From Macrocystis pyrifera (taxonomy: Eukaryota > Sar > Phaeophyceae > Laminariales > Laminariaceae): a stretch of DNA of 64,000 nt. The notes under the pieces are model-generated. The model saw nothing but the letters and a program-made list of their open reading frames with translations, had not been told where the DNA came from and made no database searches. Below, piece after piece: positions 53,101 through 64,000 of this stretch. The position numbers were made by a program, and so were the translations under genes. Position 1 is the first letter of the stretch; each line of letters opens with the position of its first letter. The stretch spans positions 6,897,930 through 6,961,929 of the forward strand of contig JASSKH010000007.1 of assembly GCA_031763025.1 (NCBI GenBank). The letters are read 5' to 3'.

Positions 53101-56100
53101 TGGTGGTTCCTAAGTACACGTGGCTTGACAAAACACCCAAGACTGTCCCAAAACGACCGCCTGTATAAAGTTCATAGATGTGCGAGGGGCGTCTCCTGAC
53201 GGGGTGATGGCAGGGAGGCAGTCTACGTGTGCCAACACTCTCGATCGTTTCGTTTAGGTTATAGGCGGAGCAGTGTTTCGCGCACTACTTGTAAAGCAGG
53301 AGGAGAGTCCTTTGGGAAGGACGATTTTGCACAAGGCTTCCTGAAGACCCGGGATGCGCGTTAGTTGCGCGTGACAATGTACGCTTACGCTCGTGTTCAC
53401 ATATCCACCGGTCGTTCGCAAATCCATGCGCCGTCGCGGAATGTATATGAACAGCCCCTGGTGTGAAATGCCTCCATTTACGCTGGAAGCCCCTACTTTT
53501 GCCCCGGACGAGGATGGAAGCGTTTCTTTCCCTGCTTTTTAACGCCCTCTCAAGCTTTACGGTTGCCGATCGCGAGAAGGAAGCCTTCGGACCGTTTTTT
53601 ACTGTTGTGTAGCGAAGACCAATCGTGCGAATCCGCCTGAATCCTGCGATTCCGTCTGCGAGTAGCATGGGATGAAGAACGGCTTCCTGTGCGCGCTTTG
53701 CAGATAAGCGTCCAGGCCCAGACCTACCTACTGTAGAAGGCCAAAAGTGAGGGATGGTGGAATCACCAGCCCTCGCGGGAGGTGAAGCCACTGGTTGTGA
53801 CCTTAAGCTACTCGAAAGAGGAAGCACCGACGCAAACATACGTGATGGAACTGGCTTGTTGTCCTGGGACCCCGACTGAGTTTGCTTTGGTTTGGTTTGG
53901 TACCCGCCTGCAGACTGCTTGTTGCTTTTCGTGATCAGGGACTAGGTTAGCACCACAGTGGACGAAAATATAAGGAGCGGTTGGTCATCAACACGAATAC
54001 TGAACTGTTCTCACATTTCCGTCCAGAGTGGTGCAGCGGCGCAGTCGGACGATGGCCGATTTATTTTGATCTCACATGTTGTATACGTGTGTAGATAGAC
54101 GTAGAAAGGAACTTTCCGACGAAGTTATTGCCAAGAGAAAATAACGGGAGCACCGCCGGGAAAGCCTTCGTTACAGAGATGTTGGCACTATTGCCGGTAT
54201 TACTGTGGTGCAAGAAACTAACCTTTATAGCGCGTCTGAGCCACATCGCAACCCCCCTGAGCTAAACGAGCTGTGACAGCAGCCGAAAAAATGACATCAG
54301 CAAACCGCTAAAAGCTATAGGTACGGGCTTATGACGATAGAAACAAGCATTGTTTTTTTTTTTTTTTGCTCTGTCAATGCAAGCAATAGCCTATACCTGG
54401 CAAGCCACAAGCAAAGATGCTTTTGTAACCTGTCAGCCATGGTGCTCTTTTTTATACATCATCCTCCGGCGGATTGGTGATAAAACCAAAAAAGTCAAGC
54501 TCACCTTACTTCCACTCGTAAAATACGTTTCGCGTGTCAAGTTAAGGTCGGTGCGGTAGTTGGGTCTTACGCGGGAGTAGTTCCGGCAACGGCGGCAGTG
54601 GCAGCAGGAACGGCAGCAGCCTGTGTCCCATGCCTATGCCCCAATGCCGTTCATTCTACTTGCTACTGAAGGTTGGAACTTGAAAGTTCCGCCACTTACC
54701 AGTAGGGAGCGCGGGGATGCCGCCCAAAACGATTTTTTGCGCTGCCGGGCATCTTTCCTGCTCCGCGCCGCTCTCGCGACCTACGGGGAAATATCTGACG
54801 GATACATTTTTGCACCCACCCTGGAAATCACGCCAGAGTACCACGTAAAAAAAGTTGAATATTGGAGACTCCTGTCTTGTGAAAACGAAGTAGATGCCGA
54901 ACCAGCACAGGCGCTGGGTGTGCTGGACGTGGGACGCGTAGAAACAACAACAACCGTCTAATGTGATGGAACACGCGAAACACACCCGAGCACACGCAGA
55001 TTATGGCGACGAGTAAAATGTGAGAACAACAACAACCACATCCGTTCAAGCCCAGTAACTTTTTTTTTTTTTTTTTTTTTTGGCAGTAAGATGGGCTATC
55101 AACCTTTCTCTCCGTCCGTGCCCGCTCGTCCCCCACCCCCACCCCCACCCCCCTCCGTTCCTCGCCCGACACGTGTACAGACTGTTCCCCACAGCCGAAG
55201 AAGAATTGACCGCAAGCAAGGTGTCGAGCCTGGTCATGCGTCGGCACGGCAGGAAAGACGGGCGCAAGGACGGTGCCTCTGTGGACATCACCAGGCGGCG
55301 GTAAGAGAGCCACGGGGCTTTGGAATATTTGGGATCTTGAGATCTTGAGATGTTGGGCTTCGACAGGCGGCGACAGTTATTTTTTTTTTACCATGCCGTG
55401 TTTATGTTGTCAGTGCATACCTGGGAACATGTGTGTATTGTGTTAATTGTGGCCCAATGCTGTTAATCGTGATACCAGGTATGCCATATCATGTACCAGG
55501 TATATGTTACGGAAGTCGTAAGTACGTGTATGCTTTATGAGTTATACCTCGTATTTTTGTATGTATCACAGGATTGGGCACACAGACAGGTGTGCGGCCG
55601 CAGCAGTAGACGCACAGGTACATGCCGCGCTTCGAGCGCAGTGTATCAACTATTTACACGAGTTCGTAGATGCGTTTGCTGCAACGATGTGGTGGGGTGC
55701 GGATGTGTCATGGTCATCTGTACCTCCTACATCCTGCACGTGCTCATCTACTACTGCAATCAGGGCGCAAGGTCGGAGGATGGAAGCCAAGCCCTCCACG
55801 ACCGGATGGTGTCCAGCGTCCAGCACTCCACTCACTCGTTGCCCGCTCTTGTCTGTTTCGTTTCTGATGATGGTGGAAAGTTCATGACTCGGGTTTGCAA
55901 AGTGAAGTCTACAGGAAAAAGGGGCTTGTGTACTGCTGCACGTTTTTGTTGATCTGTCAGTGCTGCGGTTTGACCCTAGCCTTTGAATTGATGTCGGATT
56001 ATTTCAACTCCACGTCTGCTTCTGTTTGCTTTCTTTCTGTGGCAACCGATCAGTTCCGGCGAACAAATGGAGCGCTTCAAGAAGGCGGCAAGCGCGAAGC

Positions 56101-57660
56101 AATTGCGACGAGTCAGCTCAATGGAATTGCCGGCATGCGTGGTGGTCAAGTCAGGAGACGCCGCGGATGCCGGGGAGGTGCTTCAGGTGACAGGACGGGG
56201 ATGGGAAGGGTCTCTGGGCCATACCTAAAGCACATGCCACAAACACGCTCGAAATGCGTCGAGTCTATGTATACTCGTCTGTGCGTCAGCGTGCGACTTT
56301 TGGCATTGGCCCGTCGAAATTAGCGCTGACACTCCATGTCACCGACTGGGTTTGTGGTTTTGAGCTCGCAAGCCGTGTTAGCCCGTACCGTCATATCAGC
56401 GCGTTTTTGTATGAAATTCCTCCCCCCTTCCACCACCCAAAGTCCGTTTTTTCTTCTATGCAGTTGGGGGTCCTTCAGTGCCCGCTTACCATGTTACAAC
56501 CTGGAGAACGTACACCAGGTACCATTTCCCTTTCTCACTGGTCGATAGACCGACGACAGATGCACGCAACCGTACGGAGTTACGGAGTAGTGTCTTGGCA
56601 TACAGAGCGGCTTCCGACTGTCACGCGAGGCATCGGGATCGTGGTGCTCCACAAAACCCATATAAACACACGACGTAAAACCTTGCCGTATCCCGAAACG
56701 GGCGGTCAACCTTCCGAAAGACGGCAGCAAGACACTCACTCCCCTGTTTCGCTCCCCTGCCCCTCCCCTCCCCGTACCCGCCACTGCAGCACTGTGCGTT
56801 CCGCATGGAAACCTTCCGGGTGCACAACAAGTCTGCCGCGCCGGACTCCGCGTCGTTCTTATTCGTCTTCAACGGTGGAGGGGCATCACAATCGGCCCTC
56901 GAGGTGACGCACTCACCCCGCCCCACCTCCGCGGGGGGCTCGCCCTCGAGCAACGGTGTGGAAGGAAGGGTCACGATGACCCTCGGTGGAATGAACGTGC
57001 CTCACCTCCCGGGGGAGCCGTACTCGTGCCACATCCGCCAGGTCGGCACCGTCACGTTCAAGCCACGGAAACAGGCAAGTTTACCAGTACCGACATATCC
57101 TTGCTTGTTTTGTCCTTCCACCCGGGCACACATTTTGGTTCTTGTGGGACGGTAAGGGTGCATGGCGAATCTACTGTAGTTCACCTGGTCGCGTGTGCCG
57201 CGCCTTGCGCAGTTCCTCTCGTGTTCTTGTTTTTGTCTACGGTGGTAGCCACGCTTACGACGCGGATTCAGATTGGTGCATGTCGGACGACAGAGGGTGC
57301 AGGGCGCATCTTAATTAGTCTGGTCGCGTGTGCCGCGCCTTACTGTTGCCATTCAAAGCTTATCCTCCAAAGCTGCCGCCGATGTAAGCTTGAATTATTG
57401 AATGCTGCCCGGATCCAAGCAGAGGCCCCTTGTACGAGGCACGTATTATTTCGTAGCTCCTACCTTCGTTCGACTAGCAGCTACACGGTTCACCTCGTGC
57501 GACCTTTCTCTCGGTGTTGCCGATTTTTGTCCTGACACCCGCGCCTGTGTCCTTGGCCTACTCCTTTTATTTGCGCGCCCCGACGGCCCCGCAGGCCAAG
57601 GGATCGTACCTGTACATCCTAAGCCAAGAGGGTCGAACGCTGTACACCGTGCTAAATTGA
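50126..57660 (+). CDS. large multi-exon gene of unknown function
   Basis: Phase-compatible exons: 50126-50297, 50343-50458 (ESKDDADLEFIVAWTAFCLA), 51241-51428 (LFATGCAHFYPFDHSLREEE), 52149-52195, a gap, 52747-52783, 53300-53359 (GESFGKDDFAQGFLKTRDA), 54672-54878 (LLRAALATYGEISDGYIFAP), 55195-55300 (LVMRRHGRKDGRKDGASVDI, donor GTAAGA), 55572-55704 (ALRAQCINYLHEFVDAFAAT), 55764-55906, 56054-56186 (SGEQMERFKKAASAKQLRRV), 56790-57074 (SCHIRQVGTVTFKPRKQ, donor GC) and 57595-57660 (KGSYLYILSQEGRTLYTVL, TGA). The sequence is mixed helical then beta-rich, with Cys/His-poor ends and no membrane segment or catalytic motif I recognise. From 54672 the splice sites and frames are mutually consistent; 52.2-52.7 kb needs one more exon (a weak candidate is 52425-52461). 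Introns carry MITEs and a LINE tail. Confidence 0.6.
50499..50609. mobile_element. MITE family A copy (GACC subtype), eroded ends
   Basis: CTCGGGGGACAATAGTAAAT to TTAATATGGTCCTCC. It lies in an intron of the 50-57.7 kb gene. Confidence 0.75.
51572..51800 (+). other. open frame with an internal protein-level repeat
   Basis: The frame contains PGQYTGDVAGTGSNYSARL and, about 30 residues on, PSEFTGNISGTGGIFKPAL: two related units of about 19 residues with conserved TG, GTG and AL. It ends abruptly at a MITE A copy. It may be an exon of the surrounding gene or relic coding DNA; the phase needed for splicing is not well supported. Confidence 0.25.
51807..51917. mobile_element. MITE family A copy (GTCC subtype), opposite orientation
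   Basis: GTTATTACGGGGGTCCATAG to GGACCCCCGTAATAG, centre in reverse orientation (CATAAAAACCTATATC). About 111 bp. Confidence 0.85.
54886..54990 (+). mobile_element. diverged LINE-tail-like repeat
   Basis: GAACCAGCACAGGCGCTGGG, GTGCTGGACGTGGGACGCGT and ATGTGATGGAACACGCG loosely follow the tail repeat landmarks. It begins 8 nt after a predicted exon donor (54878). Confidence 0.4.
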
Positions 57661-59390
57661 AGCTCGCTCGGACGAACCGTTGGTCTTCCGTCGTGTGGAG
57701 ACAAGACGAACTTTTGCCGTGCGCGCACCTCGTCCCTGGCCGCGCGCTCTACGCATCTTTGTCGTTGTGTGTGCGCTAGCCAGATGCGGTTGCCGGCAAG
57801 CAGTCAGCCTGCCGAAGCGTGCGATTTAGCGCACACAGGACTTCGGCTAATCTGGTGACCTTATGTGAAGCATGGGGAGGTGGATTTCTATGATCGACTT
57901 TTTTCTGTTACAAAGTTTTTTTTTGCAATCTGTGGTTGGAACCAAACAACCGCCTACAGTAGCAGGGGTCGTGTTATTGTCCTTGGTGTTGCCTGCGCAG
58001 GCATGCGGCATACGGGGAATGAAAATGGGAAGGTGTACGAACAAAAAAAAGGGCTCGGACATGTATAGCTAACAACCTTTTCTATATATTTATACATTTT
58101 GTTTAGATGATCTGAGTCTCATGTTTTTGGTGCAGTGGGTGGTGTGGACGGAAGGTGGTGTACTCGAGATGCGAGTACTTTTTTTTTCGTTTTTTTGTCG
58201 TTTTTTTCTGTGTTGGTGGGATGGTACGGCAACGGCACGGCAGGGCACTACAAGGATTCAGGTAGTTTTTTGGCCCCTTTGCGGCGTAGGGTGTAGGGTG
58301 TGAGAGTCGTGATGGCCGGTTGACCGTGCCGCTCGTTCCCGTGTGGAAGGCGATATATGGTCCTACTACGGGATCGTCAGGAAGTGCGGTTCATAGATTT
58401 TAGGCTCTGGTTAGAGACGGCGAGAGAACGGGCTCTTTGGGTGTGTCGTATTGTGATTCTTTTTGTTTCGGCCGCTCACGAGCGGTTGCAACTGGGTTTT
58501 GAGATAGTCGGTCTAGTCGGTCGGCAGTGATGTCCCGCCCTCCGGTCGAAGCTACAACAATCGACTCGAGATGGAGACGACGTTAACATGGTGTCACAAG
58601 TGGTACTATTGTGGCTTTGACGTATTCTGGTACATGCGTGTATAGTATCCTGGTGTCACATACCAGGCACGTACTTACTGCTGTGCCTCCGGTGACCTTG
58701 TTTTTTTCGTGTTTGTTTCTTGGGAGGTACCAGTAGGTGTTTTTCGGACTCCCTGTTTTTATGCCGTTGGCGTGCATACAGTCTCCTCGTATATATCCGT
58801 TCTCGTTTTGTTTTGCCCGGTGTGCACTTCGGCACAGTGTGGTTGTTCAAACTTTCATTCAAGCTTCAAGTGAAAACTTACGTCTCGGGAGGCGAACAGC
58901 ACGGTAGTACTTTGTATGTGGATTCTTAGCGGCACCGACCGTCAAATCGCTTGGATGCTGGCTACAGAGGGGCGACTACCGGTATTCATAAGCGCTTTTA
59001 CCCACGAATGCGGCGCGCCAGTTTCCTCAAAATGCCGCACAAGCGTAATGCTGCCTGCTGTGGTTTAGCAAGGTCAAACAGTCGCTCGTATGCCAGTATA
59101 TCTAATGCAGGAACACCACGCAAAGCCATTGTTTGCGGGAGAAAGGGTATACCTGGTTGGTATACTTTTGCGAAATGCTTTGCATGGCATGCTCGACACG
59201 ACAAGAGCTAGCTGGTGGGCTCAAGTATCGCCAAGTTTGAAGCTTGCCGTCGAGGGAAGTCCTCCATGACGTTCGTCTTTTGGCGGAAAAATGAAGACTA
59301 TGCCGCTATTGCTGTTACCTGGTGCATGCTAGCCGTGATATTGTCATCATCGCAGCATTGAAAATTGTGCACTTTTAATACTATACTGCG
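57661..59390. other. region after the 3' end of the large gene, no gene seen
   Basis: The first hundred bases are probably 3' UTR. CGCACACAC-type and T-rich runs occur (58170-58210), and a near-match CTTTTTTTCG. No exon with good splice sites was found on either strand. Confidence 0.4.
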
Positions 59391-60200
59391 TTGATCCGCT
59401 TGGAGAAAACGACGTGTGGAGCCACAAATGCGTTGCCAAGCAGTACGGATTATGCGCTAACCGCAGGCAGCCATTGGCAGCTGTTGCTGTGGAGTGCGGC
59501 ACGGAGAACATTATCTTCTGTCGGAAACGCACTCTATACATGGTTTTTCGAAGGGTCAGCATTCATGTCGCCCTTGGCGGCAAAAACCAAATCTCTACTA
59601 CCCCTGAAAGGTGGCGCTGGTCAGTGCCGTGCCGTCGCAACGTCCCACTACGGTCCAGGAGCGCTCCCATTAAAGCTACTGCAGGTAGGTGCTGACCCAC
59701 GCTTTTCAACCGCTTTTGATTGAAATTATGTCCCTGATTATAATAGAATAAACCTTCACGACGCTAGATCTGTTTGCACCTCCAGCTATGAGAGGGGCAG
59801 ACCCCTCCCCGATGGCGTCAGGTGAGAACGTGATTTCGGCCGAGCCCCCCCCCCCCCCTCCCCTGCTTTGAAGTCTGTAACTGCCAAGTCCTCAGTTTAG
59901 TGGTTCTCAGTGGCGGAAAGTCCAATTAACTTCAGAAACTTAGCTTCTAAAGGCTTACCGCGCGGATATTCTAAAAGTGTGCGACGGTTATAATGTGGAA
60001 CTATCGAGAGGCTACCCGGGTACTGCGCGAGATAGCCGACCAAGCAGGATTGGGTCCCAAACGAGTTTCTCTGCACTCGTTGCGGATCGGTACCGTTACA
60101 GTTTTACCAGTCGGGGGGGGGGAGATTGCGGAACGAGTTATCCAGAGAGGGCACATGAAAGTCGGGGATCGACACGTACACGGTGTACACCCGAAATAAC
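59391..60200 (+). pseudogene. fossil tyrosine-recombinase (Crypton- or DIRS-like)
   Basis: Near 60010-60200 the plus strand encodes REIADQAGLGPKRVSLHSLR, then GGGEIAERVIQRGHMK, which matches the C-terminal HxxR region of eukaryotic tyrosine recombinases. Upstream, LYTWFFEGSAFMSPLAAKTK (about 59535) resembles the FF.GSEF core segment. The element is broken in a few places and its ends are not found. Crypton (DNA transposon) and DIRS-type elements cannot be separated on this evidence. Confidence 0.5.
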
Positions 60201-60639
60201 GTAAATAATTAGGTCGTGTTGCCTGTGTCCGCTTGCATTCAGAAGCCCCGAACCTCCGATTTTTGTCCCCCAAATAACAAATAATGATACTCGACGAACA
60301 TTCCCCGAAAGAAGCCATCACAGGGGCGTTGGCCGTCGTTCATCATGTTACCCACCCTCGCCAAGTTTCAGCTTGTTCGGTGCCGCCTGTGTGATGTTGT
60401 GCTGTTCCCCTCCTGCCTCGTTGTACACACGCACACGCTTTTACGGCTGTTTGTGACTACCACAGTATCACTTTTGAACATATATGTCTGTCTGATACCT
60501 GGTTCAATGTATCCACAAAAAGAGTAAGGAAATCACAGGAAGAACACACACAGCATCAGCAAGCATCGACCACCAACATGCAGCAGCATGCAGCAACGCT
60601 CGGAAAGAGGCTTCTGCTCGTGACAAAGTTCCAATGGTT

Positions 60640-62050
60640 TACATTAATATTGTACTTTTGGCGGGGTACGCATCGGAGCTCCCACGGGCGCCCATGAGCT
60701 GCCGCGATGGCTCCCACGTGGGACTTCGTGGACTCCCACAGCATCCTCCATGGGCGCCCGCGAGACTCCACTTGGTACGCCGTGAGAACCCGCCGGGTCC
60801 TATGGGAATTGTCTTGGAACTTCATATGGGAACCCTCTTGGGGCCTTGACATCTCTTTACAGCAAGTTTAGCCTACTACGCTTGTCGCGACGAACATCAG
60901 GGACATTTTCTTCCACGAGAACTCGCACCAGGGGCAGCTACCAAAGAGATTCATGAGGGCCTACCACCGCGCACCCCCGTGGTTTGTTTGTACTCTTTCT
61001 CATGGCATGCCCTTCCAGGGACGAAGTGTGGCGGGAGACGGACCAACGCGGCACGTCGTCTCCCAGAGTCCCATACACTTTCGGTGATGGATTTAGGGGG
61101 TTTAGGGTCTTGGGAATATACCCTGCTCTGAAACCGAAGTATTACGATACCAGCGTAACATATTTCGTTGTCTGGAGAGAATACGGCCCACGGCTCTCTC
61201 TAGTTTCCACGAGCGCCCGCGGGCGTCAGCGGCAACTCGGGTGGTCACCCGTGGCCGTTCGCGTGGGCGGCCTACAGTCCCGAGAGCGCCCACGGGCGTT
61301 CGCGTGGGCCCTCGTGGGGGCCCACGGGTTTCGCATGGGCGTCCGCGCGCGGGAACGCCGGAGAAAAATCTTAGTTCCTAGGTGGGTCACTCCATAGGTG
61401 CTCACGGGCGTTCGCATGGGCGCACGCTAACGCCCGTGACTAGCCTTGGTTCCCAGACGAGCTACCGCTTGGGCCCGCGTGAATACAAAGACATTTTTTT
61501 ATTACTTGGTTTGGGGTTATTATGTACCAAAACTGTGGCTAAAATACGGAGACCCGCGGGCGTTCGTGTGGGCACTGGCGGAGACTCGAGGGCGTACGCG
61601 TGAGCGCCCGCGAGCACTCCCGTTGACATAAGGGCATTCGCGGGCGTTCACGTGGGTGCCGCCTGGAACTCGCGTGGGCGTCCTTGGCAACTACGGAAAA
61701 CCACGTGGGCACCCGCGGCCCTCATGGGCACTCCGGGAACTCAGGGTGAAACCCATACAACCATGCGACAATGATAGATTTAATTAAAACAAATGACGAA
61801 GTGAACAGTATATCATGGGAGTCTACTGTGTGGTGTCCCATGGGTGTTGCCGACGGAAATCCCGCGGAACTTCAAGCGGGAAGCCCCACGACAGGATATA
61901 CACGGTGTCCCATGGGAGCCGTATCCCGCCCGCAGAGAACCGCGGGTGCCCATGACGATGACCATTGGCGCCAGTGGGCTCTCGCGGTCTCCCACATGGG
62001 AGGCCGTGGAATCCCGTAGTGTCTCCCATGGGAGCTCTCACGCGTTGCCA
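60640..62050. repeat. field of imperfect CCCRYGGG palindromes
   Basis: Dozens of CCCACGGGCG, CCCATGGGAG, CCCACGTGGGA and GCGTGGGC-type motifs cluster in three stretches (60670-60840, 61190-61450, 61550-62040) separated by AT-rich DNA. The spacing is irregular, so it is not a simple tandem repeat. No protein frame explains it. Confidence 0.6.
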
Positions 62051-64000
62051 TCAAAACAACATAATCAGCGACCTTCGTTTGTGGAACGGTCCTCCCTTGA
62101 GACCCACGTGCCAGCCACGCGCGAGACCAGGCGAAGAGAGGCTTTGGGCTGAATCGGGAGAAAATCTGCGTTTTTCTTTGCGTGTTTTCGACATTTTCTA
62201 ACATTTTCATGGAGTCGTCAAACGAGTGCTACGAAGCTCGGTGGCACCTGCATACGAAGCGTGAGGGACCTTCGTGAGAGAGAGACCCCGTGGGGGGGCT
62301 CCCTCCCGATCGAATCGAGAGAGTCAGCCAAGGGGCAATCGTCTTGAATACGAGTTTAAATTGGGTGTCACCATTTGTTTTTTTCTCGCATTTTCTGTTA
62401 TGTTCAGCTACATACCTGATTATGTACACGCAGAATTACGCAGAATTTAGCAAGTATGATTATTTCGAAATCTCGCTCAGGTGTTTAACACGCAACCCTC
62501 TCCAATTGCCTTCTTCGGCGGTTCACTTCCTGGTAGCAGCGTCCAATTTCTTCCCTTTTTTGTTTCAACTGGAGCATGACATCGTATATGTATGTAAATA
62601 AAGCCAGTAAAGTTATTCGTCCTGCTGGCTGCTGTTGTATATGCGAGGTGCGGCGATTCAGGGGCGAGGGTGAAAGCAGACCATCGCCTGCAAGTCCTTT
62701 CATCGGATACCTTGCTTGTAAAACGTCATTTTTCCCCCCGTACGAGGGAGGGTACCATGTGTACAGCACGCCAACGTAACTGCCATGCATTGTCAGATTA
62801 ATACGTACTTTTTTTTTTTTTCGCTTCCACTTGCAATTTGCAACACACATCGTTCATGCGTCTAAATGCTGAAGTTGGAAACGTCTTCGTACGGCGTCCA
62901 TCCTGGTACACAACTGAGCAGTGCCCTGGGGAACAGCTCGGCCTCGTATACCGTTGACGCTGCATTTTCTATTTGTATTTATGATCGATCGTATTATATA
63001 CCAGGCGTTGTGCGGGGGTCTGTGTCAAGACTACTCGGAAGATTCAGTCGAACGAAAGACAAACCGAACTGTAATATAAAGCGCATCAAGGCGCCGCCGT
63101 TAATGGAACGATGTTGTATTAATCTCACCACTCGAATGCCATGGACACAATCGGAGGGTTTTCGTCGCTCGTATATACGTGCGGAGGGTATTCGCTGCAT
63201 GTGGCATCATCATCAATACAAACACATACATCTACAGGAAACATGTACTCTCAACATAGGATACTATCTAATGGATCCAGGTATGCCCGTCTGTACTTTG
63301 CGAGTCACGAGCACATTGAGCACAACACACGGGGCGGCGAGGTTGAGGGGGGGGGTGGCGGTGGAGGGGGGCACACCAACCAATCGCCGATATGAAGTAT
63401 AAGAGGTATCGGAGCATCCCGTCTCACAGCAGGCAATGCATCGCTAGCCTATCCCTCGACGGATGGTTGTAAGTACGCAGCGAACCAACAACAGCTTGCA
63501 CTACCACTGCAGGCCCTATCTATTTTCGTTCGGTGTGTCTGCCTTGACCTTCTATCATACGTTACCCACGGGGTTCACATGTTTTCTGCCTACGCGCTCT
63601 ATATATAAATGTGTTTCGAGACACTTTTGGACCTGCCCCATATACAATCGTATCAAGCCATAAACAGTACCAGGGTATCATACACTCTTATGCACGTTCT
63701 CGTCACGGGGCAAAGTGAAATAACTATAACCGTTAACTAACCCCACCGTGAAATGGTGCACTGATTGTCGCCGACGGTGCCGAGCACGCCCGTTTACAGC
63801 ACACGAACCAATGCCAATGCCATAGATCACGTCTCTAGTACGATACCGACACACAGAGAGAGGTGGGTGACACAATTGCAGAGTCACGATGCTAATGTCG
63901 ACGCGCTTGTAAGTACGCACCGCAATAAACCATACCCTCCGTAACATCACACAACCAGTATAACGAGACACATCTATTCTTACGAAAACTTCACAACTCG
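62051..64000. other. right end of the window, no supported gene
   Basis: A 178-codon ATG frame at 62866-63402 has no recognised domain and overlaps an alternative frame of similar quality, so it may be chance. A G-rich block lies at 63347-63371. Nothing else is evident on either strand. Confidence 0.35.

Noticed and set aside
53285-53839. 184-codon minus-strand ORF
   Set aside because: Arg/Ser-rich and without a domain; it lies antisense to a phase-compatible exon (53300-53359) of the large plus-strand gene.
62866-63402. 178-codon plus-strand ORF as a gene
   Set aside because: No domain, an equally good overlapping frame at 63141-63395, and low-complexity end; chance is a sufficient explanation.

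Overview
The window is nuclear DNA of an intron-rich eukaryote. Protein-coding pieces are short exons bounded by GT..AG (twice probably GC..AG) junctions with pyrimidine-rich acceptors, separated by long introns packed with mobile DNA. LINE fragments, several MITE families, CTG/CAG repeats and very long C or G runs fill the rest. LINE-rich DNA plus a NOVA-type triple-KH gene with long introns fits a stramenopile such as a brown alga. That placement is an inference (moderate to low confidence); no rRNA, organelle or bacterial signal is present.

Layout. 0.9-15.2 kb: one well supported gene (nine exons, about 868 aa) for a NOVA/PCBP-type RNA-binding protein with three KH domains and a polyglutamine linker before KH3; its introns hold MITEs, a LINE tail, a SINE and long C/G tracts, and an 82-nt poly(C) run lies 140 nt after its stop. 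15.2-20.8 kb: mostly non-coding, with two direct tRNA-derived SINE copies, a 29-bp minisatellite and one possible terminal exon. 20.9-25.9 kb: an old, degraded Ty3/gypsy-type LTR element. 26.3-29.9 kb: a long, decayed LINE with endonuclease and reverse transcriptase. 30.9-36.3 kb: exons of one to three small unrecognised genes. 36.3-48.6 kb: dense repeats, including three further LINE copies of one family, nested MITEs and a large inverted repeat. 48.7-57.7 kb: a multi-exon gene of unknown function, reconstructed by phase-compatible exons; its 3' half is convincing. 57.7-64 kb: no convincing host gene, a tyrosine-recombinase fossil (59.4-60.2 kb) and a 1.4-kb field of imperfect CCCRYGGG palindromes.

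Most unusual signals. (1) The 9-mer TACCAGGTA/TACCTGGTA occurs 24 times outside exons (about 0.5 expected); two MITE copies show it arriving as an exact 7-bp insertion that duplicates a TA, and a third copy carries TA-CTCTG-TA. The form TA-CCWGG-TA has the symmetry of Tc1/mariner excision footprints. (2) A gene for a KH protein of a pyrimidine-binding family carries exceptional C tracts in its introns and just past its stop. (3) A TA-flanked MITE family has two subfamilies whose differences are mirrored in both arms, and one copy sits inside a TTAA-flanked, piggyBac-like MITE. (4) A short dispersed repeat with an (AC)n tail matches the 3' end of the local LINE family.
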